Made by a program: the position numbers and the translations under genes. 64,000 nucleotides of DNA. It comes from Desulfitobacterium hafniense DCB-2. Lineage in GTDB: Bacteria > Bacillota > Desulfitobacteriia > Desulfitobacteriales > Desulfitobacteriaceae. Under the pieces are notes generated by a model. The model ran no database searches and was not told the origin of the DNA. It saw only the letters and a program-made list of their open reading frames with translations. Where the stretch lies: positions 4,561,001 through 4,625,000 of the forward strand of contig NC_011830.1 of assembly GCF_000021925.1 (NCBI RefSeq). The letters run 5' to 3'. Shown piece after piece: positions 9,983 to 19,078 of this stretch (positions within the stretch are counted from its first letter, which is position 1; each line of letters begins with the position of its first letter).

Positions 9983-11580
9983 AGCGTCTCCTCCAAAGGG
10001 TCATAAGGTAGAAATATTTCAAACGTGGTGCCTTTATTATCCCCTGAATCAATTTGCATCCGCCCTTTGCGCTGTTCCACACTCTTCTGAACCAAAAACA
10101 ACCCAAAACCGCGGCCATTGGATTTAGTGGAATAGCCTTTAACAAACATATTCTTCATGACCTGAGCGGGAATTCCTGATCCCTGGTCTGCGACCCGGAT
10201 GAGCAATTCCCCTTCACCATAAACAAGGCTGAGTTCCACTTCGTTAGTGTCCTTCTCCTTCACCGCCTCAAAGGAATTGGTTAAAAGATTGCCAATAATG
10301 GTTACCAGGTCATGAACCATAGACGAATCCTTGGCCTGGGGGCAATAGCTCTCTTCATTAAGCACCAGTTCACAGCCGTTTTCCCTGGCATTACTCATTT
10401 TAGCCTGGATAAATCCCGCCAAGATGGGATCACGGATATTGCGGACGATTGGCCCGCCCTTGGTCTGATATTGATGGGCGATCTGACTTACATAAGGCCC
10501 TAGTTGTTCATATTTCTTCATATGAACCAAACCGAGAATCACATGAATTTTATTCATAAATTCATGGGTCTGAGCCCTTAAGGCCTCCGCATAAACCTTT
10601 ACTCCGGACAGCTCTTCTCCCAATTGCCTAATTTCTGTTTTGTCCCGAAACGTTGAGACAGCACCCACAATTTCCCCATCGACTTTTAAGGGGACCGTGT
10701 TGGTAAGAAGGGTAACTCCCCTGACATCATATTCTAAATCCAGCACCGGCTCACCTTTATCAAGCACGCGTTTAAATACCGAATCAGGAATCATCTCACT
10801 ATCCATCTCTTTGACATCACCGATTCCCGCCAGGCTCATAAGACGTGCCGCTTCAGCGTTGGTTAAAGTGACCTTTCCCTCGGCATCGATAGCCACGATC
10901 CCTTCCCTCACCGACTCCAGCATAGCACTGCGCTCCTGGAGGATTCGGGCGATTGCAAAGGGTTCCAGCCCAAACATAATTTTCTTGATACGCTTGGCCA
11001 AAAAGATTGCCCCCAGGATCCCTACAATAAACCCTAAACCCATACCGAAATAGGTCCTTGACCGGCTTTCCCGCACAGCCTCTTCCACAGTATTCATAAG
11101 AATACCTACAGCGACGGCGCCTATTTGCTCACCCTCTTCATCAAATACGGGAGAGAAGGCCCGCATAGATAAACCCAAGGTTCCCTTAGCTGTGGAAATA
11201 TGTTCCTTGCCCTGCAGAACCGTTCCTTCATCTCCCCCCATAAAGGGTTTTCCCAGTTCATTGACATTGGGGTGGGATACTCGGATACCTTTCATGTCCA
11301 TGACCACAATATAGTTTACCTTAGTCAAGTCCATCAATTCACCGGCATAGGTCTGAATCTCCCTTTTATCCCGCCGGCCACTGAGGCCATCAATTACAAT
11401 CGGTGAATGTGCCACGATCCGGGATATATTCACCGCCCGACTGGCGATATTTTTTTCCGTGGCAGTAGCTACTTCTTCGCTTACCAAAATATTCGTAACC
11501 AATAAAGATAGGAACACCACTAAGCAGATTAATATTAGTATTGTTTTTTCCAGACTAAGATAACGCCTAGGCTTTTTCAT
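9979..11580 (-). CDS. DcuS/CitA-like sensor histidine kinase
   Basis: 533 residues. TM1 is at about 13-33, an extracytoplasmic Cache/PDC sensor at 35-170 (VNYIVVMDMKGIRVSHPN), TM2 at about 177-196, a cytoplasmic PAS domain at ~215-315, then a SpoOB-type phospho-acceptor helix with H339 (RAQTHEFMNKIHVILGL) and an ATPase domain (GNLLTNSFEAV, DQGSGIP, GRGFGLFLV). This is the architecture of DcuS, CitA and DctS, carboxylate sensors. The gene starts 8 bp after murJ and overlaps its response regulator by four bases. The ligand is not determinable, but adjacency to a fumarate reductase-like flavoprotein suggests an unsaturated or C4 dicarboxylate. Confidence 0.9.
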   Translation of the reverse strand: MKKPRRYLSLEKTILILICLVVFLSLLVTNILVSEEVATATEKNIASRAVNISRIVAHSPIVIDGLSGRRDKREIQTYAGELMDLTKVNYIVVMDMKGIRVSHPNVNELGKPFMGGDEGTVLQGKEHISTAKGTLGLSMRAFSPVFDEEGEQIGAVAVGILMNTVEEAVRESRSRTYFGMGLGFIVGILGAIFLAKRIKKIMFGLEPFAIARILQERSAMLESVREGIVAIDAEGKVTLTNAEAARLMSLAGIGDVKEMDSEMIPDSVFKRVLDKGEPVLDLEYDVRGVTLLTNTVPLKVDGEIVGAVSTFRDKTEIRQLGEELSGVKVYAEALRAQTHEFMNKIHVILGLVHMKKYEQLGPYVSQIAHQYQTKGGPIVRNIRDPILAGFIQAKMSNARENGCELVLNEESYCPQAKDSSMVHDLVTIIGNLLTNSFEAVKEKDTNEVELSLVYGEGELLIRVADQGSGIPAQVMKNMFVKGYSTKSNGRGFGLFLVQKSVEQRKGRMQIDSGDNKGTTFEIFLPYDPLEETL

Positions 11581-11588
11581 GGTGAGAA

Positions 11589-13154
11589 TTACCCTCTCCT
11601 GAAACGTTTCTGAAATAGACCAAGGGTCTGTTCAAACTCTTCCATACCCATGGCCTTGGTTGCGGCGGCAAAAATGAGAGCGCCCAGCAACGTACCCGCC
11701 AGCAGGACAAAGATGGAAGCCAATTTCCCTACTCCGACAAGAGAGGTCAGCCACTGCCCCCCAAACCAGACTGCCAGTCCCATCACACCGGAAGCTGCTA
11801 AAGTCTTAAGAGTAGTTGCAAACATTCTCCGGCCGTCAATGGATTTTAAGCGCTTGCGCAGGAGGTAAAGAAGCAGAATCGCATTAAGTACAGCAGCTAA
11901 GGACGTGGCAAAAGCTAATCCCCCAGTCTGCAAGGGTCTGACCAGGAGAAACATGAACGCCACATTGGCCAGCATGGAGATAATGCCGATGACCACCGGA
12001 GTCCAGGTATCCTGAAGAGCATAAAACATCCGCGGCAGAATTTGAATCACAGATTGGGCCGAGATCCCCACGGCAAAATACAAAAGCGGAATAGCCGTAG
12101 CGAAGGTGTCAGTGGGGGTAAATGCCCCATGCTCAAAGAGCACCCGGATCAAAGGATAGCGCAGAACAATCATTCCTATAGAAATAGGCAAGGTAATAAA
12201 AATCACCATACGCACAGCAAGGGATGAAGTCAGAACAAAATCCTTCCACTTATTCAAGGCAGCATGTTCGTTTAAGGTCGGAAACACAGCGACGGCAATA
12301 GCCAGAGCAAAAATGCCCACCGGCAGCTGGTATAAACGGTAAGAATACCACACCGCCGTCAAGCTGCCTTCGATAAGGTGAGATCCTAAGTTCGAGTTCA
12401 CTACTACTTGGATTTGGTTCAAGGAATAGCTGAGAATAATCGGAACGGCCAGAACCGCTATTTTGCGGACTCCGGGATGCCGCCAATCAATGATGGGATA
12501 ATAACGAAGTCCTTGACGGCGCAGAGCAGGTATCTGCACCACAAAGTTAAGCAGGGCTCCCACCACGACCCCGATGGCAAAACCGGAGATGGATTCCGGC
12601 TCATCAGGTCGGGCCAGAATCACACCGAAGACAATGACACTGGCATTATAGAGAACCGTACCCAAGGCACTGGGCCAAAAGATCTTATAGGAGTTTAAGA
12701 TTCCCATGGTAATTCCGCTTAAAGCCAGGAGCAGGGGTTGAATCAAGATAATTCGGGTGAGCAGGACGGTCAGAGCTTGGTTTTCCGCTGTAAATCCGGG
12801 AACCTGCAAACGAATAAAATAGGGAGTAAAGATCAGGGCCAAGATAACCAAAGCGCTTAAAAGCAAAAGGATCAAATTAATGAAAGAACTGGCCACCCGC
12901 CATCCTTCCTCTTCCTTTCCTTTATGGATATATTCGGAGAATACAGGAATAAAGGCAGAGCTTAAAACTCCGCCTACTAAAAGCCAATAAATTAAATCCG
13001 GAAGAATAAATGCCGTCTGGTAAGCATCGGTCACTCCCGTTTTTCCATAGAAATTCGCCATCAAGGATTCTCTTAAGAAGCCCAGAATCCTTGATGCAAG
13101 CTGTGTAAGCATTAAGAGTCCGGCCGCCATAGCTACCGTCCGCGTACCTGACAT
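11589..13154 (-). CDS. murJ: Lipid II flippase MurJ (MviN)
   Basis: 521 residues, nearly all membrane: about 14 hydrophobic segments, the expected MurJ/MOP-superfamily topology. The N-terminus AAGLLMLTQLASRILGFLRESLMANFYG is the typical MurJ opening, with the conserved arginine-rich RILGFLRE motif. MurJ moves lipid-linked peptidoglycan precursor to the outer leaflet. The length is normal. The upstream neighbour is spoIIP and the downstream neighbour is the DcuS-like kinase 8 bp away. Some Firmicutes homologues act in polysaccharide export or spore coat lipid transport, so the lipid II role is the default assignment, not proven. Confidence 0.93.
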   Translation of the reverse strand: MSGTRTVAMAAGLLMLTQLASRILGFLRESLMANFYGKTGVTDAYQTAFILPDLIYWLLVGGVLSSAFIPVFSEYIHKGKEEEGWRVASSFINLILLLLSALVILALIFTPYFIRLQVPGFTAENQALTVLLTRIILIQPLLLALSGITMGILNSYKIFWPSALGTVLYNASVIVFGVILARPDEPESISGFAIGVVVGALLNFVVQIPALRRQGLRYYPIIDWRHPGVRKIAVLAVPIILSYSLNQIQVVVNSNLGSHLIEGSLTAVWYSYRLYQLPVGIFALAIAVAVFPTLNEHAALNKWKDFVLTSSLAVRMVIFITLPISIGMIVLRYPLIRVLFEHGAFTPTDTFATAIPLLYFAVGISAQSVIQILPRMFYALQDTWTPVVIGIISMLANVAFMFLLVRPLQTGGLAFATSLAAVLNAILLLYLLRKRLKSIDGRRMFATTLKTLAASGVMGLAVWFGGQWLTSLVGVGKLASIFVLLAGTLLGALIFAAATKAMGMEEFEQTLGLFQKRFRRG

Positions 13155-13213
13155 AATTTCGTCCCCTTTTGCCTCTCATCTTGATGCTAAAATTCTCTAA
13201 CTATGGAATTATA

Positions 13214-14296
13214 TCATTCTTTCAGCCAATCCGCCAATAGACTTCCCAAGACTTCTGCCGTCCCTTGCGCTTCTGCAAAGGTGTTCAGCTGACTGCCGAT
13301 TTCAAACAGAATGGCTCCATCCAGCAAATGCTGATTATAGCGGGCATCCGAGGCATAGGTAATGCGGGGAATAAATAATCCCGGGTAGTTCTCTTCCGCA
13401 AAAGCAATCAGCTCTTCAGCAATGGCTTCATTGGTTTCCCAATGGGGATTTTTCTGACCAATGACGATCATGACTCGGGCAACTTCCTTACCTTGAATCA
13501 TCACTGTGCCTTTATTGACTCCCGGAGGCAGCCCATCCCGATGCAGATCCAAGAGGAGTTTCATGGAGGGGTAGTTCTTAACCAAAGCTGCGGCTGTATA
13601 CAGAGACTTGCTGTAAGCTTTATTAAAATCCTCAACATCATGAATATCCAAAGCCTGAACAGTCCGAATGCCATGCTTCTCCAGAGATTCCTTTAACGTT
13701 TCCCCTACGCGGACTATCTCTCCGTCCCCCTTATCATCCCGTTCCCCTCCTCCGTCGCCGGCATAGCTTTCCGAATTGTGGGTATGGTAGATGCCAACAA
13801 GCACCTCATCATCCAGTGGCAGGGCCGGTTCTTCATGCTCTGGCGGTACAGGGGATGGGGTAAGGGGAATCTCCTCCAATTCAGGTATTTCTCCTTCATA
13901 CTCCGGGTCCCCGGGGTTATAGGCCCAACCGATCCAGGCCGGCCCCCCTGGCGGGGGTGTGAAATAGCTGAAGAAATAGGTGCGGGCATCGGCGATATTG
14001 ACTCCAGTCAATAAAAATGTCCCTAAGGAGACCCCTTGAGTTCTAATCTGATTAAGATGCTCCCTTTCCGGCTGGGAATAGCCGGGGATTCCTTCCAGTA
14101 TAAGAGCTTCGAAGGGGAAGCTTTGCTGGGCCATAACACGGACCAATTGACGGGACGTTCCTTCTTCTAAAGCATAAACGAATAAACCCAGGAAAAGAAG
14201 GGTCAGCAAAATAAGAAGAAAACCGCGAGCCCAGCGGGCCGAGGGCCAAAAACTCCATCGCCACTTCTTCGTGGAAAACATACTTTCTTTCAACAA
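13214..14296 (-). CDS. spoIIP: Stage II sporulation protein P, cell-wall hydrolase
   Basis: 360 residues. A single TM segment (about 22-42) anchors it and the remainder faces outward. The SpoIIP catalytic domain begins near residue 165 with VGIYHTHNSESY, has LLLDLHRDGLP in the middle and ends with FEIGSQLNTFAEAQ. SpoIIP works with SpoIID and SpoIIM during engulfment, as an amidase and endopeptidase on peptidoglycan. A proline/glutamate-rich linker (about 120-160) separates anchor and enzyme. The frame opens with TTG TTG at 14296, and an ATG five codons on (14281) is an alternative. The GGGGG ribosome site lies inside a hairpin arm (see 14299-14345). Confidence 0.93.
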   Translation of the reverse strand: MLKESMFSTKKWRWSFWPSARWARGFLLILLTLLFLGLFVYALEEGTSRQLVRVMAQQSFPFEALILEGIPGYSQPEREHLNQIRTQGVSLGTFLLTGVNIADARTYFFSYFTPPPGGPAWIGWAYNPGDPEYEGEIPELEEIPLTPSPVPPEHEEPALPLDDEVLVGIYHTHNSESYAGDGGGERDDKGDGEIVRVGETLKESLEKHGIRTVQALDIHDVEDFNKAYSKSLYTAAALVKNYPSMKLLLDLHRDGLPPGVNKGTVMIQGKEVARVMIVIGQKNPHWETNEAIAEELIAFAEENYPGLFIPRITYASDARYNQHLLDGAILFEIGSQLNTFAEAQGTAEVLGSLLADWLKE

Positions 14297-14298
14297 AA

Positions 14299-14345
14299 AA
14301 CTTGTCCCCCTTTCCTTCTTTACTAAGAAATATGAGGGACAAGTT
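14299..14345 (-). terminator. Terminator-like hairpin overlapping the spoIIP ribosome-binding region
   Basis: On the minus strand AACTTGTCCC (14336-14345) pairs perfectly with GGGACAAGTT (14299-14308), followed by TTTT. It looks like an intrinsic terminator after the small membrane-protein gene. The G-run that would bind the ribosome for spoIIP sits beside and within the distal arm. Confidence 0.65.
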
Positions 14346-14371
14346 CTTCTTAGAACCTTTTATGCATTTAT

Positions 14372-14704
14372 TTAGCGCAGTTCAGTAGGTACAAAGGCAT
14401 CAACAATTCCAATGACCAGAGATGCCAGAAGAGCGCCAATGATGCTGACTTGAATCGAGCCGGGTACAATAAACTGGCTGACATAAATCACGACAGCCGA
14501 TACTAAAAAGCCGACAACTCCCCGATGCACACGGGTGACTTTATCCCGGCCAAAGGCCAGCTCCACTACATATCCCAAGACAGCAATGACAACGGCCGCA
14601 ATGAGTGCCCCGGTAAAGCCGGCGACTTTGAGACCGGGTACTAAGTAGCTGACTAAGAGAAGGACTACGGCTGAAACAAGAAAGCGGACAATCATTCCTA
14701 ACAT
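14372..14704 (-). CDS. Small four-helix membrane protein, phage holin 4 superfamily-like
   Basis: 110 residues with about four hydrophobic segments in two similar halves (SAVVLLLVSYLVPGL... and SAVVIYVSQFIVPGS...), an internal duplication typical of the Phage_holin_4_2 / YvlD-like family. No phage genes are near, so a resident membrane role is more likely than lysis; none is established. A longer frame to 14740 exists, but the ATG at 14704 follows GGAGGAACAACC, giving a proper ribosome site. It precedes spoIIP on the same strand, separated by a terminator-like hairpin. Confidence 0.7.
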   Translation of the reverse strand: MLGMIVRFLVSAVVLLLVSYLVPGLKVAGFTGALIAAVVIAVLGYVVELAFGRDKVTRVHRGVVGFLVSAVVIYVSQFIVPGSIQVSIIGALLASLVIGIVDAFVPTELR

Positions 14705-14805
14705 AGGTTGTTCCTCCATTTCAAATTGAATTCTAGGCATTTAGCCTAAATACATCCTTTATAGTCTGAACAATTTTATAAATATTATTTATCCTGCATT
14801 AATCC

Positions 14806-14834
14806 TTGTAAATTTTAGGATTCAATGATAAAAT
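14806..14834 (+). promoter_or_regulatory. Sigma-A-type promoter for rpsT
   Basis: TTGTAA (14806-14811), 17-nt spacer, TAAAAT (14829-14834), about 50 bp before the rpsT GTG. Fits consensus well. Confidence 0.6.
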
Positions 14835-14885
14835 AGTCTTTGCGTAATCTGATGGAAAGATTCGATCCAAAGGGGGTGACCAAAA

Positions 14886-15158
14886 GTGCCAAATATTAAG
14901 TCCGCAATCAAAAGAGTTGAAATCGCTAAAGTCCGCACCATTAAAAATGCGGCTGCCAAATCAACTTTACGCACAACGATTCGTCGTTTTGAAGAGTCTT
15001 TAAGCACGGACGCCGAAACCGCAAAACTTGCGTTAAATAAAGCTACCCGCGCTTTGGATAAAGCTTCTTCCAAAGGTTTAGTGCACAAAAACACGGCTGC
15101 TCGCAAGAAGTCCCGCTTAACCAAGCGTTATGCGAAGCAATTTGCGCAAGTGGGCTAA
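14886..15158 (+). CDS. rpsT: 30S ribosomal protein S20
   Basis: 90 residues, full length. The N-terminus MPNIKSAIKRVEIAKVRTIKN and the C-terminal GLVHKNTAARKKSRLTKRY are diagnostic for S20, which binds 16S rRNA in the body of the 30S subunit. Translation starts at GTG with AAAGGGGGTGA just upstream. It is one of few plus-strand genes here, facing holA, with which it shares a strong bidirectional hairpin. S20 next to holA and comEC/comEA is the usual Firmicutes order. Confidence 0.97.
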   Translation: MPNIKSAIKRVEIAKVRTIKNAAAKSTLRTTIRRFEESLSTDAETAKLALNKATRALDKASSKGLVHKNTAARKKSRLTKRYAKQFAQVG

Positions 15159-15197
15159 GTCGTCTATACACAATAGGAATAATTAAAACGACATAGA

Positions 15198-15248
15198 AAG
15201 AGCGTGTCGCTCTGTGTTTATATTATGAACACAGAGCGACACGCTCTT
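15198..15248. terminator. Bidirectional terminator between rpsT and holA
   Basis: A perfect 21-bp inverted repeat (15198-15218 with 15228-15248) with a 9-nt loop lies between two convergent genes. The sequence of one arm begins AAGAGCGTGTCGCTCTGTG. Flanking T-runs are short on both strands, but the stem is exceptionally long. Confidence 0.85.
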
Positions 15249-15258
15249 CTTATATTGC

Positions 15259-16257
15259 TTACATCTCACAAAATTTAACCACCATCAGCTCCAGCAGAAA
15301 CTCAGGCTCCCCTTTTCCGGTCTTGATGGCCACATCCGTTTCCAGACACTCTCTTAGGGCCCAGGATAATTGCTCCCAGGTCAACTGGGCTGCTTTCTGC
15401 CATATTTTTTGGGCTTCATAAGGCTTAATACCCAGGAGTCGGGGAGCTTCTTCCGCACCTCTTCCCTGTTGCCGCATCGCTCGTGCCCCGAGGAGCAGGC
15501 GAACCTGACGGGATAATAGAGTCAGGACTTTTAAGGAATGTTCCTGGCGCAGCACTTGTTGAAGCTTTTGCACCGCTTCCTTCGAGGAGCGGGCCGCTAC
15601 AGCATCCAAGAGTTCAAAGACAGTGGCCTCCACCGCCTGGGGAACCAAACTCCTGACATCTTCTGTCCGGATTTCTTTGCCCTCCACAAATAAAGCAAGC
15701 TTATCCAACTCCTGACTTAAGGCCCCTACCTGATGTCCTCCCCACTCCAGAAAAAGAGCCTTGACTTGGGGCTTCATGGTTTTTCCCCGGGCAGCCAATT
15801 CCCGATCCAGCCAAGCACTCCATTCCTGCTGTCGCTTGGGGCTGACGAATTCCAGGATTGACCCCTTTTTCTCGATAGCTTTAAAGAACTTACGCCCACG
15901 ATTCACACTTTGGGCAAGGAAAACAAGACAAGTCCCTGGATTGGGATTTTCAAAATAAGCGAAAAAAGGTTCCAAAGCATCCCCTTGACCATCTTGAAAA
16001 TAGGGGATATCTTCAACGATAATCAGTTTGCCGCCAAAAAAAGAGACCGTATTGGCGATTTCCACAATCTGCTCCGGTCCGGTACTTTTTCCAGATAGAA
16101 TTTCTATGCCACTGCCCGATGGGTCTTGGGCAAGATAACTATTCTTTAATAATTGAAGAGCTTCTTGAATAAAAAACCGCTCCTCACCATACCAAAGATT
16201 GACGGAAGGAATTTGATTCTTGACAATTCCTTGCCGAACTTGATCTATTTCCCACAT
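15259..16257 (-). CDS. holA: DNA polymerase III delta subunit (clamp-loader)
   Basis: 332 residues, normal for HolA/YqeN. N-terminal NLWYGEERFFIQEAL is the family's degenerate ATP-site region, and VIVEDIPYF and CLVFLAQSVNRGRKF follow in the AAA+ fold. The helical collar domain spans about 210-332. Delta opens the beta clamp for loading on primed DNA. Conserved neighbours rpsT and comEC support the call. An ATG start at 16257 follows GAGGGGC. Confidence 0.93.
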   Translation of the reverse strand: MWEIDQVRQGIVKNQIPSVNLWYGEERFFIQEALQLLKNSYLAQDPSGSGIEILSGKSTGPEQIVEIANTVSFFGGKLIIVEDIPYFQDGQGDALEPFFAYFENPNPGTCLVFLAQSVNRGRKFFKAIEKKGSILEFVSPKRQQEWSAWLDRELAARGKTMKPQVKALFLEWGGHQVGALSQELDKLALFVEGKEIRTEDVRSLVPQAVEATVFELLDAVAARSSKEAVQKLQQVLRQEHSLKVLTLLSRQVRLLLGARAMRQQGRGAEEAPRLLGIKPYEAQKIWQKAAQLTWEQLSWALRECLETDVAIKTGKGEPEFLLELMVVKFCEM

Positions 16258-16316
16258 AACAGCCCCTCCTACCCTCTTATTGTAACCAAGGAGAGGCAGG
16301 AAAGCAAAAGAAAAGA

Positions 16317-16336
16317 CCCCTCCAAAACTGAAGGGG
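16317..16336 (-). terminator. Probable comEC terminator
   Basis: On the minus strand CCCCT...AGGGG with an inner C-G pair forms a short stem followed by TCTTTTCTTTT, 124 bp past the comEC stop. The rest of the 16258-16459 gap holds nothing else recognisable and is A/T-rich. Confidence 0.55.
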
Positions 16337-16459
16337 CAAAAGAAAGAGGAGGAGAAAAGAGATGTTCCTTCCTATTCTTACCACCCCGTTAAGTTTTATA
16401 CATTTATATGTATAATTTTTTTAAATTTAATTTTTAGCTGTGCTTTTAAAAGTGTTTCT

Positions 16460-19078
16460 TCAATTTATCCTACTCCTGCCGGTGATAACCTCCACAGATG
16501 TCCCATCAAGCTTTATCTGAATAGTCCCGTCCTCATCCGTTCTATAAATCGGAACCTGCCGCTCACTCCAGTACTCCAGAACTTGTGGGCTGGGATGACC
16601 AAAAGAGTTCTTCCCTACGGGAATCACCACCGCTTGGGGATTGATTTGAGCCAGCATATCCGTCATTAAAGAATAACGGCTGCCATGGTGAGGAATTTTG
16701 AACACGTCTGCTTCATAGCTCAGCCCTGAGCCATAAATTTCTTCCATCTGCTCTTCTTCCATATCTCCCGTTAAGAGCACACTTTGTCCTGCTTGGTTTT
16801 CCAAACGCAAAACAAGGCAATTATTATTCTCATCAGATTTGGTCCCCCTCAATACTTCACCAGGGGCGATCACAGTGAGCGTAATCTGGGAATCCAAAGT
16901 CAATTGATCGCCACGGGACAACCTTTCCAGGGGCATCTTTTCCAGCATCTTGATAAGCTCCCGGTCCGGCCCGCCTTCTCCCCAACCATTCTGAGAACTA
17001 TCTTCCGCCTGGCCCTCCCCAAAGGAGTCATAGCTCAGCCAGTCCAACCCATCCTCAGGAATCCCGACCCAGCCCACGGGGATAGTCTCAAGAATTGCCC
17101 CGGCCCCACCTACGTGATCCCCATGGGGATGGGTCAGAATAAGGGCATCCAGGCGCTTGATCCCTCGCTGCAGGAGATAAGGCACAATAACCCGCTCTCC
17201 TGCGTCAAAGGTACTGGTCTTAGGCCCTGTATCCACCATAATCCGGATTTCTTCAGGCGTCTCAATGAGAATGCAATCCCCCTGCCCCACATCAATGAAA
17301 GTCACTTGAAGAACACCCGGTGCATGCCAGGGACTCCATAAGAAAAGCAGCAGGAGAACCACGGCCAGAACTCTTTCCCCTTTAATCCCCAGCTTTGCCC
17401 ACCCGGCCCAGAAACTCTCCTGGCCCTTCCTATTCCGCTTGATGAATTCTTGGCATTTTGACCACCATCTCTCACTTTGGGGCATTACCTTTTGCAGGGC
17501 TGCTCCAAGCGGCCTCATCAAAGCAACCCCTCGTATAATCCAAGGCTGGCCAACCCGGTACAAATTCCCCAGCCCCATCCTGATCATAAAGCCAACCTTT
17601 TCCTTCCCCACAAGAAGTACGAGAAACCAGCCATACCAACATACCCAAAAGAGAGGTCCGGGATTCACCACCCAAACATCCGCCCAGGGAATCCGGGCCA
17701 GCTGCATAAGAAATTCACTTACCCCAGTTAAAAGCCAAAGGCTGACCTGAAATAAGGGCAGGGCAATCTGAGGAATGAAGGAGAGAAAAACAGCGAGAAT
17801 TCCCAGTTCAAAAATACTTCCCAATACAAACAAGGCCAACAGATTGGCCAGAACTCCGATAATGGATAAGCGGTGAAAGGCGCTTATCATCAGAGGCAGG
17901 GTAGCAGCCTGAGCGGCACAGGTCATAGAAAAAGCACTCTTAATCGACTTGGGCCAATCCCTGACCCATGGCATTTTCTTCAGGTCAGCACTTAAGACAA
18001 GTATTCCCCAGGTGGCCATAAAGGAAAGTTGAAACCCTATATCTTTAAGAATTAATGGCTGCCACATAAAGAGCAGGAAGGCAGCAAGCAAGAGGCTCCT
18101 GCAACTATTTCCTCTTCCAGCTTCTCTCCCCTTCCCCAATCTTCCTAATAAAACAAAGACCGCCATGATCGTTGCCCGCAGAATCGGCGGATTACCTCCA
18201 CAGAGCAGGGCATAAAAAACCATGAGGGCAAGGGTTATTCCCAACCGCCACAAACGGGGCAGAAAAAACAAAAAGTTCCAGCAAAGGAGCAGGAGAAAGG
18301 CCACATTGGAACCGGATGCCGAAAAGACATGATAGACTCCTGTAATCCGATAACTTTCCAAGGCTTCCTCCGGTATCCTGCTTGTATCCCCGAACAAAAT
18401 TCCTTCCAGCAGGCTGGTCTGGGCTTGAGGATAGTCTACCAAGAGCTTCTGCACATGATTCCGAACCCGCCAGCTTAAGCCAGCAGTGCCGGTCCTCAGT
18501 ATCTCTACCTCACCTTGGGCTGTAATCCATCCCGAAAGGCCACGGACAGCGTTATACAGGGGATAATCAAACTGACCCTGAGTTCCCGGAGGCTTGGGCT
18601 GCTCGATCTTGGCCGTAAATGCCAGCGTATCTCCCGGTCGGACAAGATCCCACCCCGCCGGAAGATTTCCCTCAGCATCAAAATAAACCCGCAGACGGTA
18701 TTTTTTCTTAAAAAAGTCCCCGGGTTCCGGAACATCGACAGGTCCCAGAATTTCGAATAATCCCACCGCTCCCTCTTCATGAAGAGACCAATCCTGCAAC
18801 TTACCCGCAACCTGAACATGGCTCACAGTAAGGGGCGGAGCCAATGCCAGTTTTCCCGTCTGTCCAAATCCAAATCCCACCAGAATACTGGCACAGAGGA
18901 TGAGGATTTCAGGCCGTAACTCAGGGCCGAAGAAATCCCGGGGTCTCCAGAAGAGGATGCGCAGCAGCACCCATAGAAAAATCCCCAGAACAATCCACCA
19001 CATGGGTTCTGGGGTGTAAACTCCTATCAGACCACCCATAAGCAAGGCGGTTAAGCGTCTAATCCAGGGATCCCTCAT
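16460..19078 (-). CDS. comEC: ComEC/Rec2 DNA-uptake channel protein
   Basis: 872 residues. The N-terminal region has several TM segments and a soluble DUF4131-type domain, followed by the Competence membrane core (about 230-500; FSASGSNVAFLL, GGNPPILRATIM). A C-terminal metallo-beta-lactamase domain begins near 595 (VTFIDVGQGDCILIET) and has the metal motif LTHPHGDHVGG. ComEC transports single-stranded DNA across the membrane in transformation, and the C-terminal domain may degrade the non-transported strand. The stop of comEA overlaps its ATG by four bases. The family is widespread even in bacteria not known to be transformable. Confidence 0.95.
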   Translation of the reverse strand: MRDPWIRRLTALLMGGLIGVYTPEPMWWIVLGIFLWVLLRILFWRPRDFFGPELRPEILILCASILVGFGFGQTGKLALAPPLTVSHVQVAGKLQDWSLHEEGAVGLFEILGPVDVPEPGDFFKKKYRLRVYFDAEGNLPAGWDLVRPGDTLAFTAKIEQPKPPGTQGQFDYPLYNAVRGLSGWITAQGEVEILRTGTAGLSWRVRNHVQKLLVDYPQAQTSLLEGILFGDTSRIPEEALESYRITGVYHVFSASGSNVAFLLLLCWNFLFFLPRLWRLGITLALMVFYALLCGGNPPILRATIMAVFVLLGRLGKGREAGRGNSCRSLLLAAFLLFMWQPLILKDIGFQLSFMATWGILVLSADLKKMPWVRDWPKSIKSAFSMTCAAQAATLPLMISAFHRLSIIGVLANLLALFVLGSIFELGILAVFLSFIPQIALPLFQVSLWLLTGVSEFLMQLARIPWADVWVVNPGPLFWVCWYGWFLVLLVGKEKVGFMIRMGLGNLYRVGQPWIIRGVALMRPLGAALQKVMPQSERWWSKCQEFIKRNRKGQESFWAGWAKLGIKGERVLAVVLLLLFLWSPWHAPGVLQVTFIDVGQGDCILIETPEEIRIMVDTGPKTSTFDAGERVIVPYLLQRGIKRLDALILTHPHGDHVGGAGAILETIPVGWVGIPEDGLDWLSYDSFGEGQAEDSSQNGWGEGGPDRELIKMLEKMPLERLSRGDQLTLDSQITLTVIAPGEVLRGTKSDENNNCLVLRLENQAGQSVLLTGDMEEEQMEEIYGSGLSYEADVFKIPHHGSRYSLMTDMLAQINPQAVVIPVGKNSFGHPSPQVLEYWSERQVPIYRTDEDGTIQIKLDGTSVEVITGRSRIN

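Noticed and set aside
14372..14704. Prophage remnant suggested by the holin-like protein
   Set aside because: No other phage gene, integrase or att-like repeat nearby; the family is common in ordinary chromosomes.
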